Shown piece by piece: positions 11,823 through 22,838 of a stretch of DNA of 64,000 nucleotides. The notes under the pieces are model-generated. The model was not told the DNA's origin and searched no databases. It saw only the letters and a list, made by a program, of their open reading frames with translations. This DNA comes from Coprinopsis marcescibilis. Its lineage: Eukaryota > Basidiomycota > Agaricomycetes > Agaricales > Psathyrellaceae. Within the stretch, counting starts at the first letter, position 1. Each line of letters begins with the position of its first letter. The translations under genes were made by a program, and so were the position numbers. The stretch lies in assembly GCA_004369085.1 (NCBI GenBank), contig ML210221.1, forward strand, positions 1 through 64,000, read 5' to 3'.

Positions 11823-12506
11823 TTCCGAAGCCCTTCCTTCCAGTTCGACCACATTGACCTCTCATGTCACCGTAGAAAGAACCTCGATGTTTCTTTCCGT
11901 TTCAGAGCCACATTCATTGTTAAATAACACTTCAACTTTCATCGACCCATGTATTACTATTACTACTACTTTCCACCGTCATCTTTCCCTTTCATCCTTG
12001 TACTCCTGCATCGATCTTTCATTTCTGGTGTATCATCATCTACGTCAATGTATATTTCTCCGACAACACTCTGTACAATATATGGACATTCTCTCTGTAC
12101 ACTACAACGTCATTCTTTCCTCGCTCGCTCTCTGTGTTATGAATGTATGCTTGATGAATGTTAGCTCTACACGCAACGTTAACCTCTCACTTAGATCTAT
12201 GCTCCATCTATGGCCTCTACCTTGTACTAATAAACTTAGGCTTCAACTACCAACACAATAGACTGAGAACCGAGAAGGAGAGAGGCCTTTCTCTCGGATC
12301 CACAGGTACACCAAGCGGAGTAACAAAGATCAAACGTTCTTCACCCTTCTCCAACACCTGGTAAGCAAAGCCAAGTCCAAGGTAAGCACACGTACGTACA
12401 CAGGCTACCGCGAAGATGACACTGCGCAGATCATAATCATAATCATAAATATAAATACTTTATATTAAAAACGAGAATTACAATTTGGTGCTCAAGCATA
12501 GCATAC
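11823..12506. other. Intergenic between convergent genes
   Basis: A pyrimidine-rich 3' flank with an AATAAA-type signal near 12227 on the plus strand suits the C2H2 gene 3' UTR. A short (AATCAT)n-like A/T-rich stretch occurs near 12433-12470. No gene is seen. Confidence 0.4.
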
Positions 12507-14180
12507 TCAAGTATCTAACCAAGATCCGACGGTCGAATAGAAGCCAAACGCATGATAGGGAAACATACCACGGACAGCAACAATATCCCTATACCATTCC
12601 AGCAAGAACAGCGTGAAAATCACCCCGAGAAGGAACGACAACACATATCCGAGGAAAGGTGGGAACGTAACCGCACAGATTCCTTGACACCAGGCCGCCG
12701 GTCCTGGTTCGTCTGCCACCACAAGCACCGATTCTTTCCCTTCCCTACCAGCCAGCTTCCCATTCGCAGCTATACCACCCACCGTCGTAATTCCACCAGT
12801 CACTGCCCTCCTCACCGTCACACTCCTCTTATCCCAGACACCAGCAGACTCCCCACCCGAATTCGGAAACGACCTCACCCCAAAAACCACATTCTTCGGC
12901 CAAAGCCCCTCAAAAATGGGGGACAACCGTCCCTTGGCCCGATTAGCCAACAAACCCGCACACGCAACCGCCGTTCCCCCAATCACCGTAACCGTCACCC
13001 AAACGATCCACATCCAACTCGTTCTCAGCCAATCGAGAACGGCCTGCTGATCACAACCACCTGGCCCTACCAGTCGTCCTGTAACTCCTACCCCCCGAGT
13101 CTGGTCATGTGCAGGTCCAGCAACTTGAATGTCCGAGGTCTCTCGGAAATCCATAGGGCCAGAGTTTGATTCTGAAGGTGTCACCAGCTTCTTCGACTGC
13201 GAATTCGATGACGATGGGGGCGCCAACCCAGCAAGATGCGCACTCTGCACCGGGCGTGTCAAACCCTTGGGTATGGATTTATGGGAACCGATACCCAGTG
13301 TCGATCGCATGGGCAAACCGAGCGCAGGTAGACCGTCTAGACTGAACACATTACGCGCTCGCCACCACGATACCATCCCATTCGGGTGCACAGTGTCCGC
13401 GGTCGTACGAGCACCCCCTCCAAAGGAAGTAGTAGGGCCATCTTGCGTCGGAAACCCGCAAGTTTCATCAGGCTTGGGCAAGTTGGAGGCACAATACTCC
13501 AAATCCATCTTCTCCTTCTTCGCGGCCCAATCGAGAAGGCGAACACGATGCCCGGAGAACTTGTAATACGGAACAGAGTATCCACAGGTCTAATGAAAGT
13601 AGATTGAAGAACAAGCGAGATAAGCAAGCGGATCCGGTTACGTTGTTCTGAACACTTACTGTTCCAACTTTGTACACGTCTACGACAATCACTGCTCGCG
13701 ATCCTGGTTGACGTGTGCCTGGCGGAAGAAGCCTGTCGTACTCCTCGCTCCCAAATTCATGGAAGGACCCTGATGTAATGTTCAACACCTGTATTTCCAA
13801 CAGTCAACATGAAGACAACAAGGCAACATACCATGACCATAGAGCCTGGCAATTCGTGGGGGGCCTTCAAAGGCGTTGAACAGGATGGTTACCCGTCGAT
13901 TCTCGCGAATGTGCGCGATAGTCTCTGCCCCTACGCAAGATCAACGCGGGCGATTAGCTTTGAACTATAACAGGACGGGCGAGAGCGACTCACCTGAACC
14001 ACTTAGGTCTTCATACCAGACCTTTGTTGGACTGGCAACATGAAAGGTGTTCGCAACGCCCTTGGGGGATATGTTGATATGGCCATCCATCGAGAGAGGT
14101 GCAGATGCGACCCAGAACATATGCTGGGCCCTGATCCACTCGATGAGGTATTCTGGAATCTCGCTGTAGGTTTCACCCAT
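12507..14180 (-). CDS. PNPOx-like FMN split-barrel protein with two C-terminal membrane segments
   Basis: Exons 14180-13994, 13930-13832, 13769-13660 and 13589-12507 give about 492 aa. The N-terminal 190 residues match the pyridoxamine 5'-phosphate oxidase-like family (MFWVASAPLSMDGHINISPKG, VWYEDLSGSG, AFEGPPRIARLYG, LLPPGTRQPGSRAVIVVD). They share exon structure with the three tandem genes at 55.6-59.8 kb. The C-terminal 300 residues are unlike those genes: a polar linker, then two hydrophobic segments (SWMWIVWVTVTVIGGTAVACAGLL and, near the end, PPFLGYVLSFLLGVIFTLFLLEW). Family members bind flavin or related cofactors; the substrate here is unknown. The tail could place the split barrel on a membrane. 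Confidence 0.75.
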
Positions 14181-16036
14181 TGGAAAATTGGTGGAAAGTC
14201 GTGGACAAGGGTAAAGAGTAGGCAAGAGTAGGAAAAGGCGGAAGCAACGAGTGGCGGAGGGAAAGGGAAGCTGAGAATAAATAGAGGAACTACCGCTGAT
14301 GGCCCGGATACACAAAAAATCGCGATCTAGGAATGGAGATGAAACCTACAGCAAAAGCGGATGGTACCTGGATGGCCTACTTATGGCTTCGTCATCACGA
14401 TGGTAAATTTGCTGCCCGGCCGAGGTCATAACCTTGAAAGAAACGCTTGGGGATCCATTATCGAACTCTTCCTCCGGAATAACGTGCTGGGAGCTGTTGT
14501 GGTTCGTATGGAAGAGCCGGTTTGTGGGCTGCAGAACCGAACGGACCCAACAGTTCAGGAAGAAGCAATGACTTCATTCTAATTTCATTTGGCACCGAAA
14601 CACACGTGGACCTGGCATGTCGAGGTGTATGTTTTTCTGCAGACCTGCAGATAATCGATACCACCAAAAAACTACGAGTTTAATTCCGAAGAACCTGAGG
14701 CTTCGAAAGGTTAGAAAGGGAATAGATTCTCCGGAAATCGTGCGATAGGAGAAGAAACTATACATCCACGTACTGAGATGAGAGCCTCGGCTATGACCTT
14801 GTCCAAGAGATAGAGGAGCATTTGGCGCATATGGGGAGCTCTCCGCTGGTCACGCGCAATAGCGTTTCGTAAAAGATGCCAGATGAAGAAGTCATCAGAA
14901 GGGTGGATTAAGTTCGCCGGCGGCAAGGTACCACCCGTGGCACCGTGATCCTCCATCTGGTCATCCGTAACACTTTGAGCATGAGTTCTGATGCCGCCTG
15001 GTCATTTGAATCAACATTCGTGAGTATGCCTCCGGACTGCAGCCGCAAGCTTGACTATTTAGCAAAAAGTCCGATTCCATCGTGACAAAAGAATCTATCC
15101 AACTGTCAGCAGGACCAAAGTTAGCATGGATAGGTGTTGAATTGAGAAGAAAAAGCGCACTGGCTGCTTATCAGGGTCGCTCGCCTGTCAGGCGTTACAT
15201 TAGCGTGCAGGGTCGACGGAATGGATCGATTTGCATGGGAATTCAGGAGAACCAAGAATGCAATGAAACAAACATACGCGACCCAAGAGGACGGTTCTGT
15301 TGTGCTGAACATCAAGAAGGTCATGGGCCGCAGTGGCGTGCAGGTCGCCTTGAGGTGCTGGGACGGTTTGTGGGCGAAGCTGGACACTTCCTACGGATCA
15401 CCATAGTGCATATGGCAGTATCTGGCTTCTGCTAGGCCTTCCGCCCACCTCGTTGCTTGCTGACAGCCAATTATGAAAGGTCACTTAACCCTCCAAATGG
15501 GGTGCTGTGGTCAAAACTGAACTAAAATAGACGCGGCTAGAACGTATCAGCGCTCAGAACGGGTAGCAGATGGTGTTACGCTTACCGCTATTAGCCTGGC
15601 ACGGTGAGATAGTGTTGGCTAAAGCCCGAATCTGCTTGTGGTCATGCAAGGGGTGGAAGAAGGAAGGCGTCAGTTACTTCAAGCAACTGTTCCCGCTATT
15701 GCACTGCCACCCTTCACTGAAATAGATTGTGATCCGGACGGCGGCTGCTCATAAGGGGCAGGCCTCCGATAGACAGCATGCAATAGTAATATCACTGGTA
15801 ATAGACAATACGTATCCTGAACTCCAGCATAAAGAAAAGATGGCTCATCGATCTCTCAGCAAGCTTTGGAGCTTCAATGCTTCCAGATTGAAGCGAAATT
15901 CAGCGTGCGTTGGCCAACTTAAAGGCTCATCAGGTTCTTTGATTGAGTAAATAGGGGCACTGATGGCCATTAATTAAGCCAAGCTCTGGATGAAAGCACA
16001 ACCACAACTCGTCTCTAACTATCACCTTCACATACA
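14181..16036. other. Gene-poor interval
   Basis: About 1.9 kb with no gene I can support. Several short open frames overlap on both strands. The frame at 15221-15406 (+) has fairly protein-like composition but no start context, domain or splice pattern to back it. Confidence 0.4.
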
Positions 16037-17346
16037 ATGGCACCACGCCTTTCTCCACCTCCTCACAGAATTGAAAATTGGAAAGATGAGGCAGCTACGA
16101 ACGACGAAACACACCCAGAGTACTGGCTGTACGGACAAACCGCTGGTGGAATGCGCTATTACTATGGCGACGAGCGATATAACGGCAAGCAAATCCGCGA
16201 ATTAGGGCACGACTACATTAGGAGAAACTCCAACGTATCGGTCAGTTCCAATGGTCCATCCGAATTCAAAACAAGAGTTCTAATTACTTGCAAACAGCCC
16301 CAGATTAGACAAGCTTTTCTGCGCTACGATGCTGGTCTCCGAGAATGGATCAAGGAAAACTATATGGATGTTGTAATTCCAGTTGGGGTGCCTTCAAGCG
16401 AAAACAGCAACTCGCATCGCGGAGAGACCTTGGGCTTTGTCGCATCTCAAAGAGATTTTGGCTGGATGAGATGGATGGTCGACCCAGATCAGTCATGGCA
16501 GCGCGACCGGGTACGTCCGTAAATGCCAATGGAAGTCCATCTCTCTCATGCTATTTCAACACATAGCACTATATCTTCTGGGACGCCTTGGACCACTTCG
16601 TGTCCCTAATCGATTCTTACCAACAAGAAGGCAACCCGGAAAATTTTTGGGAGATAAAGAATATTCCTACTGCCTCTCAAACAAGGGCTCCAAAATATCC
16701 GGCAACACCTCAGTCTCAAGGCTCGTCTGGACAGCAAAACCAACTGGAAGTATTCAGCAGCGCAGTTCGAATCAAATTGGAAGAGAGGAATATCGATATT
16801 AATACATCCAGCGCTCCCCAAAGTACCTTCCTTCCTTCTACCTCTTCCTTCCACCTTCACCACAGAAACTGACACAAACTTTTGTAGCCCCAAAGAGGAA
16901 GCGAACCCAAGGCAATGATGGTACGCAACATTCGCATCGTTCTGGGTTCATGCTTCCTCATTGTCCACACATGGGAAGACAAGAATCCTGTACATCTTCC
17001 GTCCCCACGTCCCACTCCAAATCGCAACAATAGCTCCGCTCGAGTTCGTGGCTGCGATGCTGTTTTGGCACCTCCCACCACGCCAGTAAAAAAGCGAGAA
17101 ACATCTCCCACTTTGCCCCGTATGTTCTCATTCTCAGCTGAATCCAGCTTATATTCACAGCATGTCTCAACCAGCGTCACCACCGCCCTCTCCGTCAAAG
17201 CGGGGTAGAGTAGCTCGACCAATGTCACGGGGGTCTGACAACAAACCGACGAAACGCCAAACATCAGAAGGGCAGCTTGAAAGTGAGTTCGGCAGTGTTA
17301 TGCTTGGGTTATGTTATGTGTCTGAACGAATGGCACAGATAGGTAG
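16037..17346 (+). CDS. Unknown protein with basic nuclear-localisation-like tail
   Basis: Proposed exons 16037-16510, 16567-16822, 16888-16920, 16979-17119, 17175-17282 and 17339-17346 give about 339 aa. Exons 1-2 form the clear part: HPEYWLYGQTAGGMRYYYGD, a basic/aromatic stretch, then FLRYDAGLREWIKENYMDVVIPVG and, after the first intron, HYIFWDALDHFVSLIDSY. I recognise no named domain. The tail is Pro/Ser-rich with basic clusters (PKRKR, PVKKRE, PSKRGRVARP) that resemble nuclear localisation signals. A minus-strand relative at 19.3-19.95 kb shares the YWLYG, YD-x-GL and ALD motifs, so this is a small local family. The last three introns are the least certain. Confidence 0.5.
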
Positions 17347-19272
17347 AATAAGATTCGGCGTCTTCAAGCAGATTAATTGGTCCGTTTAGCCTTCGGTTTT
17401 GTTCCTTGAATTCACATTTTTGGATTATGTTCACCACTCAGGTTCATCCCTTCATATCTATTGCCTAGCTCTGTTTGTACTTGATTATTTATTTTTCCGT
17501 TTGGACCACTTTCTTCATTCCTTTGATACTGTTTCTGAGACTTCTCGGTCCACTGCAGGGCCAGTGTGCGAGTCAAGGCTCTTCTCGTCGCACCGCTCTA
17601 TCTTATCGCAGTGAAGCGTGTGCACCTTTGCCTTTTCCCACAGTTTCTTCTTCCAACATGTACTTTCTAGCAAGTTACAATGTTATTGTACACGCGGAAA
17701 TTTCCGAAGTCTGTTGTGGGTAACGCCGAAATGGATTTCCTCAATTCCTGGATATCGTAGCGAAGCAAGGCGGTTCTTGTTCTTATTATTATTCTCTCAC
17801 GCATCTGTCTTACATATGACTTACTTGGCGTGAAAGCCACGTAACAGGCGGTAGGGATCTCTAAGTAACATCCTCTCAAAAATAAATTTCTCCTTGCTAG
17901 ACTCAGTTCCTATCAGTCGATCATCTATGCATGTAGCATAGACTATCCTCATTAGCGGAGACGCCACTAGACGCGCCCCCGAGTTATGCAAACGATTTGC
18001 GAACGATTTCAACCTTTTCTTGGAGGCTTTCAACGCACTGCGTAGCTTGATGGAACACTATTGTGTTCAGCCTTGTTCACCTCAACTCTGGCCGTTGGGC
18101 TCGATTCGTATCTTGCATGCTGGTCATCGAGGCAGAAATTTGCACAGGTGCCCAAGAGCGAGGGCAAGTTATAAAATACAAAAATATACACATGTGTATG
18201 GTATTACACAAGGTACCTGTCGACTTGAATTATGTTATACCACAGTGGCAAATCATCCATAATGGAGCATTGTCCGGCAATGACTCCACAAATTTGCCAT
18301 CGACGAAGGTCTTGGGGTTATGGTTGTCATATCGTTTGTTCTAAAAAAAGAAAAAGCATCTATGTCATTGGGCAGTCGAAGATCTCAAATGGGTTTAAGA
18401 ATCTAGAATGCGGTGGATTTAGACAAAACGCACAGTTGTTACAGGCTGAGAACAGCATACTCAAAGCATTTGAGATTTCCATACAGACAGTACATCATAT
18501 GTCCTGGGAAAAGGAGGCTGACTGGAGAGCAAGTACTAGGTATCAAGAAATGAGAGTTCGCGGCTGCCGATAATCGGAGAAAAAGGTCGTTCAAGCGGAG
18601 GGCGATCAGGTAGAGAACCCCATCATCAAGGGAGCAGCAGTCACTGACGCTTAATAGTCACTCGTTCAAGATTATGCTGTTTCTCCACCCCCGGCGTGCA
18701 AGCAGAATATCCTCGAGAGCATTTGCCCCGGCCGCTTAACTTCCGCCTTGCAATACAACACATATCGCGGGACTGGAAATCCACTGGTTTACTCAAGTAT
18801 TGAGAGGCACTGCCGATGGTCATGAAACACCACCCTTCAAGCACAGAGACGATTGAGTACAACAGAGTCTGCCTGACAAACGCACAATTCCCTCAGAGAT
18901 GGAGATGCAGTCCGCGGTGATATCAAAGGCAGTACGAGCGTCTACTAGTTTACCTGACCGAAATAAGCTCTTGTGGCGCCGCAATGAGAACTATCCTCAA
19001 GCTTCACGAATGGATGAATATTGAGGGACTTAACAATCATTCATCTTGTGAAATCCAACAAGGCGATGGGAGTACCGTCCATAACTATTCTTCCCAGCCC
19101 AGAACTAAGAGTAGGCCGGGGTGAAGATACGCAATCTAGAAACGCGCTGCGTTTTGGCTTACTGTGAGTATCCAAGCTTCAAGGCTAGGCCTGTGGATCC
19201 AGAGCCGAGAATGGATTGAAGAAATGGTACGCTAATACGGCACAAATCTTTGTATCAGCGTAAGGAGCAGAT
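17347..19272. other. Gene-poor interval containing a dispersed repeat copy
   Basis: No supported gene. It includes a repeat unit (17602-17782) that recurs at 54.75 kb. The rest consists of short open frames without domain or splice logic. Confidence 0.4.
17602..17782 (+). repeat. Dispersed repeat, copy 1
   Basis: About 180 bp that reappears in the same orientation at 54753-54930 with scattered substitutions. Shared blocks include cccacagtttcttcttccaa, tactttctagcaagttacaa, gcggaaatttccgaagtctg and tcctcaattcctgga followed by cgtagcgaagcaaggc. It shows no coding potential or terminal structure that I can see, so it may be a fragment of a transposable element. Confidence 0.7.
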
Positions 19273-19955
19273 TTACAAGTCTCCAAAAGACCTGGCTCCA
19301 TCCCGCCACACGTGTTGCAAGTCTTGAGCCAAGGGGTTGTCTCGAGGCCCAGTGGCCTCAGACGCAAGATATTTGTCCAGAGCGGTGTAAAAGTGTGGGT
19401 GCTTACCAGTACAAATCAGTCTTTGCGGCGAGAGCATAGGCGGTTAAGCGCACCTTATTCCGTAAATACTTGTCATAGGATAAAGCGACCAAGTGCTCTC
19501 TGGAATTAGCACATTCAACAAGTCGTTTTCCTTTGTTGATGCCAAACACGACGATGAAGTCATTGAAGTTGGTCTGAGTGTGCGCTTCGAGCCCTTCATC
19601 GTATTTCCGGAATGACTCTTTCAGCCAGGGCTGGCGGGCATCAAGCTTGGTTAGCTTCTGGGCATCCAATATGGCGAGTAGACTACATACATTGTTATCT
19701 CCAATAGTGTCATAGCAATACTTTACGTAGGAGTAATCGACATCGCAGATGCGTTCTCCTACATGCTTCGAGCCAAATTTAATCACCATCCCACCTGCCC
19801 GTCACCATATAGCCAGTAGAGTTCATGCGACTGGCATAACGGATCTCGGCGTCAGCAGGTTTGGTCTGCAGGGGTGGGGGGTAGTCAAATTCGCGTTGGG
19901 AAGAGCGTATGGGACTCCTGCTAGGAGATGTAGGTGTTGGGTGTACCGAAGACAT
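19273..19955 (-). pseudogene. Frame-disrupted relative of the 16.0-17.3 kb unknown gene
   Basis: A minus-strand region starting MSSVHPTPTSPSRSP carries, in shifting frames, motifs in the same order as the plus-strand gene: HELYWLYGDG, GGMVIKFGSKHVGERICDVDYSYVKYC, SFRKYDEGLEAHTQTNFNDFIVVFG. After a 52-nt intron-like segment (about 19434-19383) comes a block containing FYTALDKYLASEATG and ending RDGARSFGDL with a stop at 19273. Aligning YWLYGDG to GGM needs a one-base shift near 19800, exactly where the relative reads YWLYGQTAGGM, and the N-terminus is in yet another frame. I find no intron that repairs both. It is either decayed or a sequencing error. Confidence 0.5.
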
Positions 19956-22298
19956 GGGAGTCGGGGTAACAAGTAGTGGGGCGTTGCAGGGGTGCTGTGG
20001 ATGAAAGGTTGTGAATAGTGATATGGAGAAGCGGCTAAGCCAGCTCGACCTGATTAAATACTCAAGGAAGCCCCGAGTCAAGTTATTTCCGTTGGGAGCT
20101 ATGCCGCTAGTAAAATTCAGGCCGAGAGAGTGCTCAAGCCGCCTCCATATTCCATCGACCTCGAGGCAAAATATGTGACACAAATGGTATTTAAGCGCCG
20201 GCTGTGCAGCCCATATGACGTCGTTGGTATACCGACGAGTTCGTCGCAAAACCTCCTTCAGGATTGAGAGTGTATGTGATTGCCTTCAAACCTGCAGAAA
20301 CTGATACCAATCATTTGAGGCTGATGCTGTGTAAGGCTCAATCTAGGCTTGTTGGGACGGTTCTTGAGCATCCGGGCGCCTAGAGTTCCAGGTAGCCTGA
20401 GGTAAAATAAACCCGTTAAGTGTACTCTAGCTGTAAAGAGGCATAAGACTACAAGGGAAATTCGGTTTCCAATGTAGGTGAATGGTACCCATCTACAACC
20501 TGGTAATCATCTCGAAAATCCATCGCCAATGCAACCGATGAACCGCACAAGGCTTAACAACGCGTCTATCAAGCGCGGCGGGTTCTTCCTCTCGAGTCCA
20601 TATCCCATGATTGACATTTCCCGTCGATCTAAGCTCACTTATCAACTTTATACCGCAGAAAGGCAGAGACCAGAGTACATTTTACTCAATTCCATTTCGA
20701 CGTGTATTTGGACGGCCTCGGAGTCTCTCAACAAGAGATGGCGAGTTCACCGTGGGCTACCCACAGTAGCCGATCATGTTTCCCCCGCATTAATGCACCT
20801 TCTGGAACTCGAGGCTGGATACCCTTTCGTAGAATGCTGCACATAGGAATATCCAATTGGATTGTCGCGAGCTGCCTCAGCCAACTCAACTAATTACAAG
20901 CGCCGCTTGATCTCAGCTCAAACGCGTTTGCTCGGCTTCAATCGGTGATTTCAATCCTTTCCGGATGATTGAGCGCTAAGTGCTAAAGTCTAATGTGCGT
21001 AGTCAATTCCATCATGTTTTATAGCCATCTGAACGGTGTAGACTCTGTTGAGGCATGGAAAAGGCGAGGAAAGATGGTCGCGGGTTGAACGCCGTTAAAA
21101 CTACCAGACATTGCGTAACCTTGTGTGTAACCGCTCTGGAAACCTTTCATCCATCCACTTGCGACAGGTGAGCTGAGAATGGTGGCGCCACCGTGACTGG
21201 CATGTGCATTTGACAATGACGAATGTCATGATGTGATTGTTCGACAAAACGACATTACGCACTGCGCAGGGGAAGGTACCACGACCAAGGGGCCAACGCA
21301 ACAATCGTCACGGACGACAACCAGTCGGCCCTGTTCCCTTGCCTCCCAATCACTGGACAAATGGGGACACAATTCTCCTCGTCAATGCATGGAACTTCGA
21401 GCGGTTGACAGTCATCGAACACCGACCTACACCACCGACCGCCGAAGTTAAAAGGTTCGGTCTGAAAGTGCATTATGAGGGAATCATACGAGGTTGTGAA
21501 GCAGCCCCAGACGGAACAAGATTTCTCGACCTGGCGTGGGTCCCCACGGAGCTTGTACAAACCCCGACGCTGAAATATCTCCGGGCAATGGTTGAGGGCA
21601 TGTAATAGTTTTGCTCCACAAAGATGTAGTAATGCATCGGACAGCGGTGTGAATAAGTGGCTCCTAGGCTGGGCATTTCTATCCCACTCTGCTAACAGAG
21701 GGAAGACTTTCAACGCTGAGTTGTTGCTCGACTCGATCCCCGGCAACCCGGCTATGTGCAGCAATTGGAGGTGATCAATGGTAAGTAACTCCGTGTCGCA
21801 CTTCATATACGCTAATTCGCTTCGTTAGTCGGCTTGCAACAAGCTTTGAAGTTCGGATTGGATCAAGGCCCTTCTCAAGAGAATCATTCAAGTTCAAAGC
21901 TTGGCAGGGGTCTCTGGAATGCCCTTTTGTCTACCTTCACATTTACTTTTGCGAAAATGACCGTGGATTATTGTTAGAATAGGCACGGGATACGATGCCC
22001 CAAGCACTCACCAGCACAAACTTCTGTTTGACCAGGTGGCCGACGATTATTCCGCGTGGACTTGGGTCTCTTGGGTCTATATGATGGAACCTCCTGGGAC
22101 CTTCTATCCCACAGGGGTATCACAGCCAGGCACGCCAAGAGTTGTATGACCAATTGTCGAAATGCTGGAAAGAGCAACCATGCTCGTGAAAAACTATATA
22201 TAAAAGATTCCCACCTCTCAGGTTCTCCAGTTACCGTCGCTTTGTTCTTCCCCTCCGTTGACCCTCAACCCACCTCCGCGCACCCTCCCTTCCCAGCA
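19956..22298. other. Gene-poor interval upstream of the repeat precursor
   Basis: No supported gene. A 122-codon frame at 21237-21605 (+) has protein-like composition (for example LVNAWNFERLTVIEHRP and DLAWVPTELVQTPTLKYL) but is antisense to an equally long frame, and I could assign neither. The last 150 bases form the precursor gene promoter. Confidence 0.35.
22195..22204 (+). promoter_or_regulatory. TATA box of the repeat-precursor gene
   Basis: TATATATAAA lies 104 nt upstream of the ATG at 22299, with a CCAAT element about 45 nt further upstream (near 22150, in accaattg). A strong TATA at this spacing suits a regulated or highly expressed secreted-protein gene. Confidence 0.55.
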
Positions 22299-22838
22299 AT
22301 GCGATTCTCCACCACAGTTATGCTCTTGACCTCACTGCTTGCAGTCAGTGCGCTCCCCATCGTGAGTTCTGTCGGGTGTCATATTTCCGGAGAGCTCTCA
22401 CTCACTGCTCCCGTTTCATCTGTTGTCAGAGCGGAGAGGGAGTTGTTGCTGTACGTTCTCCTGCCCTTTAAGCTAGCGGACCAGCCGATTGACATTATAC
22501 TTCAGAGAGATGGCGCGCTAGTGGAACGAGACCCCATCTTCAAGTCGAGCTCTTGGAGACGGGAGGCTGATCCTCAGGGTGGACGACCCAACCAAGGAAG
22601 GCCCTGGAGGCGCGAACCCGAAGCCGATCCGCAGGGTGGACGACCCAACCAAGGAAGGCCCTGGAGGCGCGAGCCCGAAGCTAATCCACAGGGCGGACGA
22701 CCCAACCAGGGAAGGCCATGGAGGCGCGAGCCTGAGGCTGATCCCCAGGGTGGACGGCCCAACCAGGGAAGGCCCTGGAGGCGCGAGCCTGAAGCTGCTC
22801 CCCAGGGTGGACGGCCCAACCAAGGAAGACCTTGGTAA
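22299..22838 (+). CDS. Secreted precursor with five Kex2-type peptide repeats
   Basis: Exons 22299-22361, 22430-22450 and 22506-22838 give about 138 aa. The signal peptide is MRFSTTVMLLTSLLAVSALP. A short pro-segment (SGEGVVARDGALVERDPIFKSSSW) leads to five tandem units. Each unit is Arg-Arg, then two or three dipeptides of X-Pro/X-Ala form (EP, EA, DP/NP/AP), then the core QGGRPNQGRPW. Unit 1 lacks the EP pair; units 2-5 are 19 residues each. Arg-Arg is a Kex2 site, and X-Pro/X-Ala dipeptides are the kind trimmed by Ste13-type dipeptidyl aminopeptidase, as in yeast alpha-factor precursor. By inference the product is a secreted 11-mer, five per precursor. Core and repeats match no peptide I know. 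No tailoring oxidase gene is next to it, so chemical modification is undetermined. Confidence 0.8.
   Translation: MRFSTTVMLLTSLLAVSALPIVSSVGCHISGELSLTAPVSSVVRAERELLLYVLLPFKLADQPIDIILQRDGALVERDPIFKSSSWRREADPQGGRPNQGRPWRREPEADPQGGRPNQGRPWRREPEANPQGGRPNQGRPWRREPEADPQGGRPNQGRPWRREPEAAPQGGRPNQGRPW
22556..22835 (+). repeat. Tandem coding repeat, 51 bp plus four units of 57 bp
   Basis: Five in-frame units within the precursor gene. Unit 1 is 51 bp and units 2-5 are 57 bp each. Codons of the 11-residue core differ among units only at synonymous positions (GGT/GGC, CGA/CGG, CAA/CAG, AGG/AGA, CCC/CCA/CCT). The codon before the last spacer Pro changes the residue (Asp, Asp, Asn, Asp, Ala). Confidence 0.92.

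Noticed and set aside
11053..12261. 402-codon plus-strand frame overlapping the C2H2 gene
   Set aside because: It is a +1 shadow of the Ser/Pro-rich C-terminal exon that runs on into the 3' flank. The C2H2 frame has domain and splice support.
21237..21806. Overlapping 122-codon (+) and 183-codon (-) frames
   Set aside because: Both are plausible by length only. Neither has a recognisable domain, a good start or splice continuation, so neither is called as a gene.
14181..22298. Transposon or CRISPR-like array in the gene-poor block
   Set aside because: I found no regularly spaced direct repeats, terminal inverted repeats, reverse transcriptase or transposase motifs. Only one dispersed repeat copy is evident.
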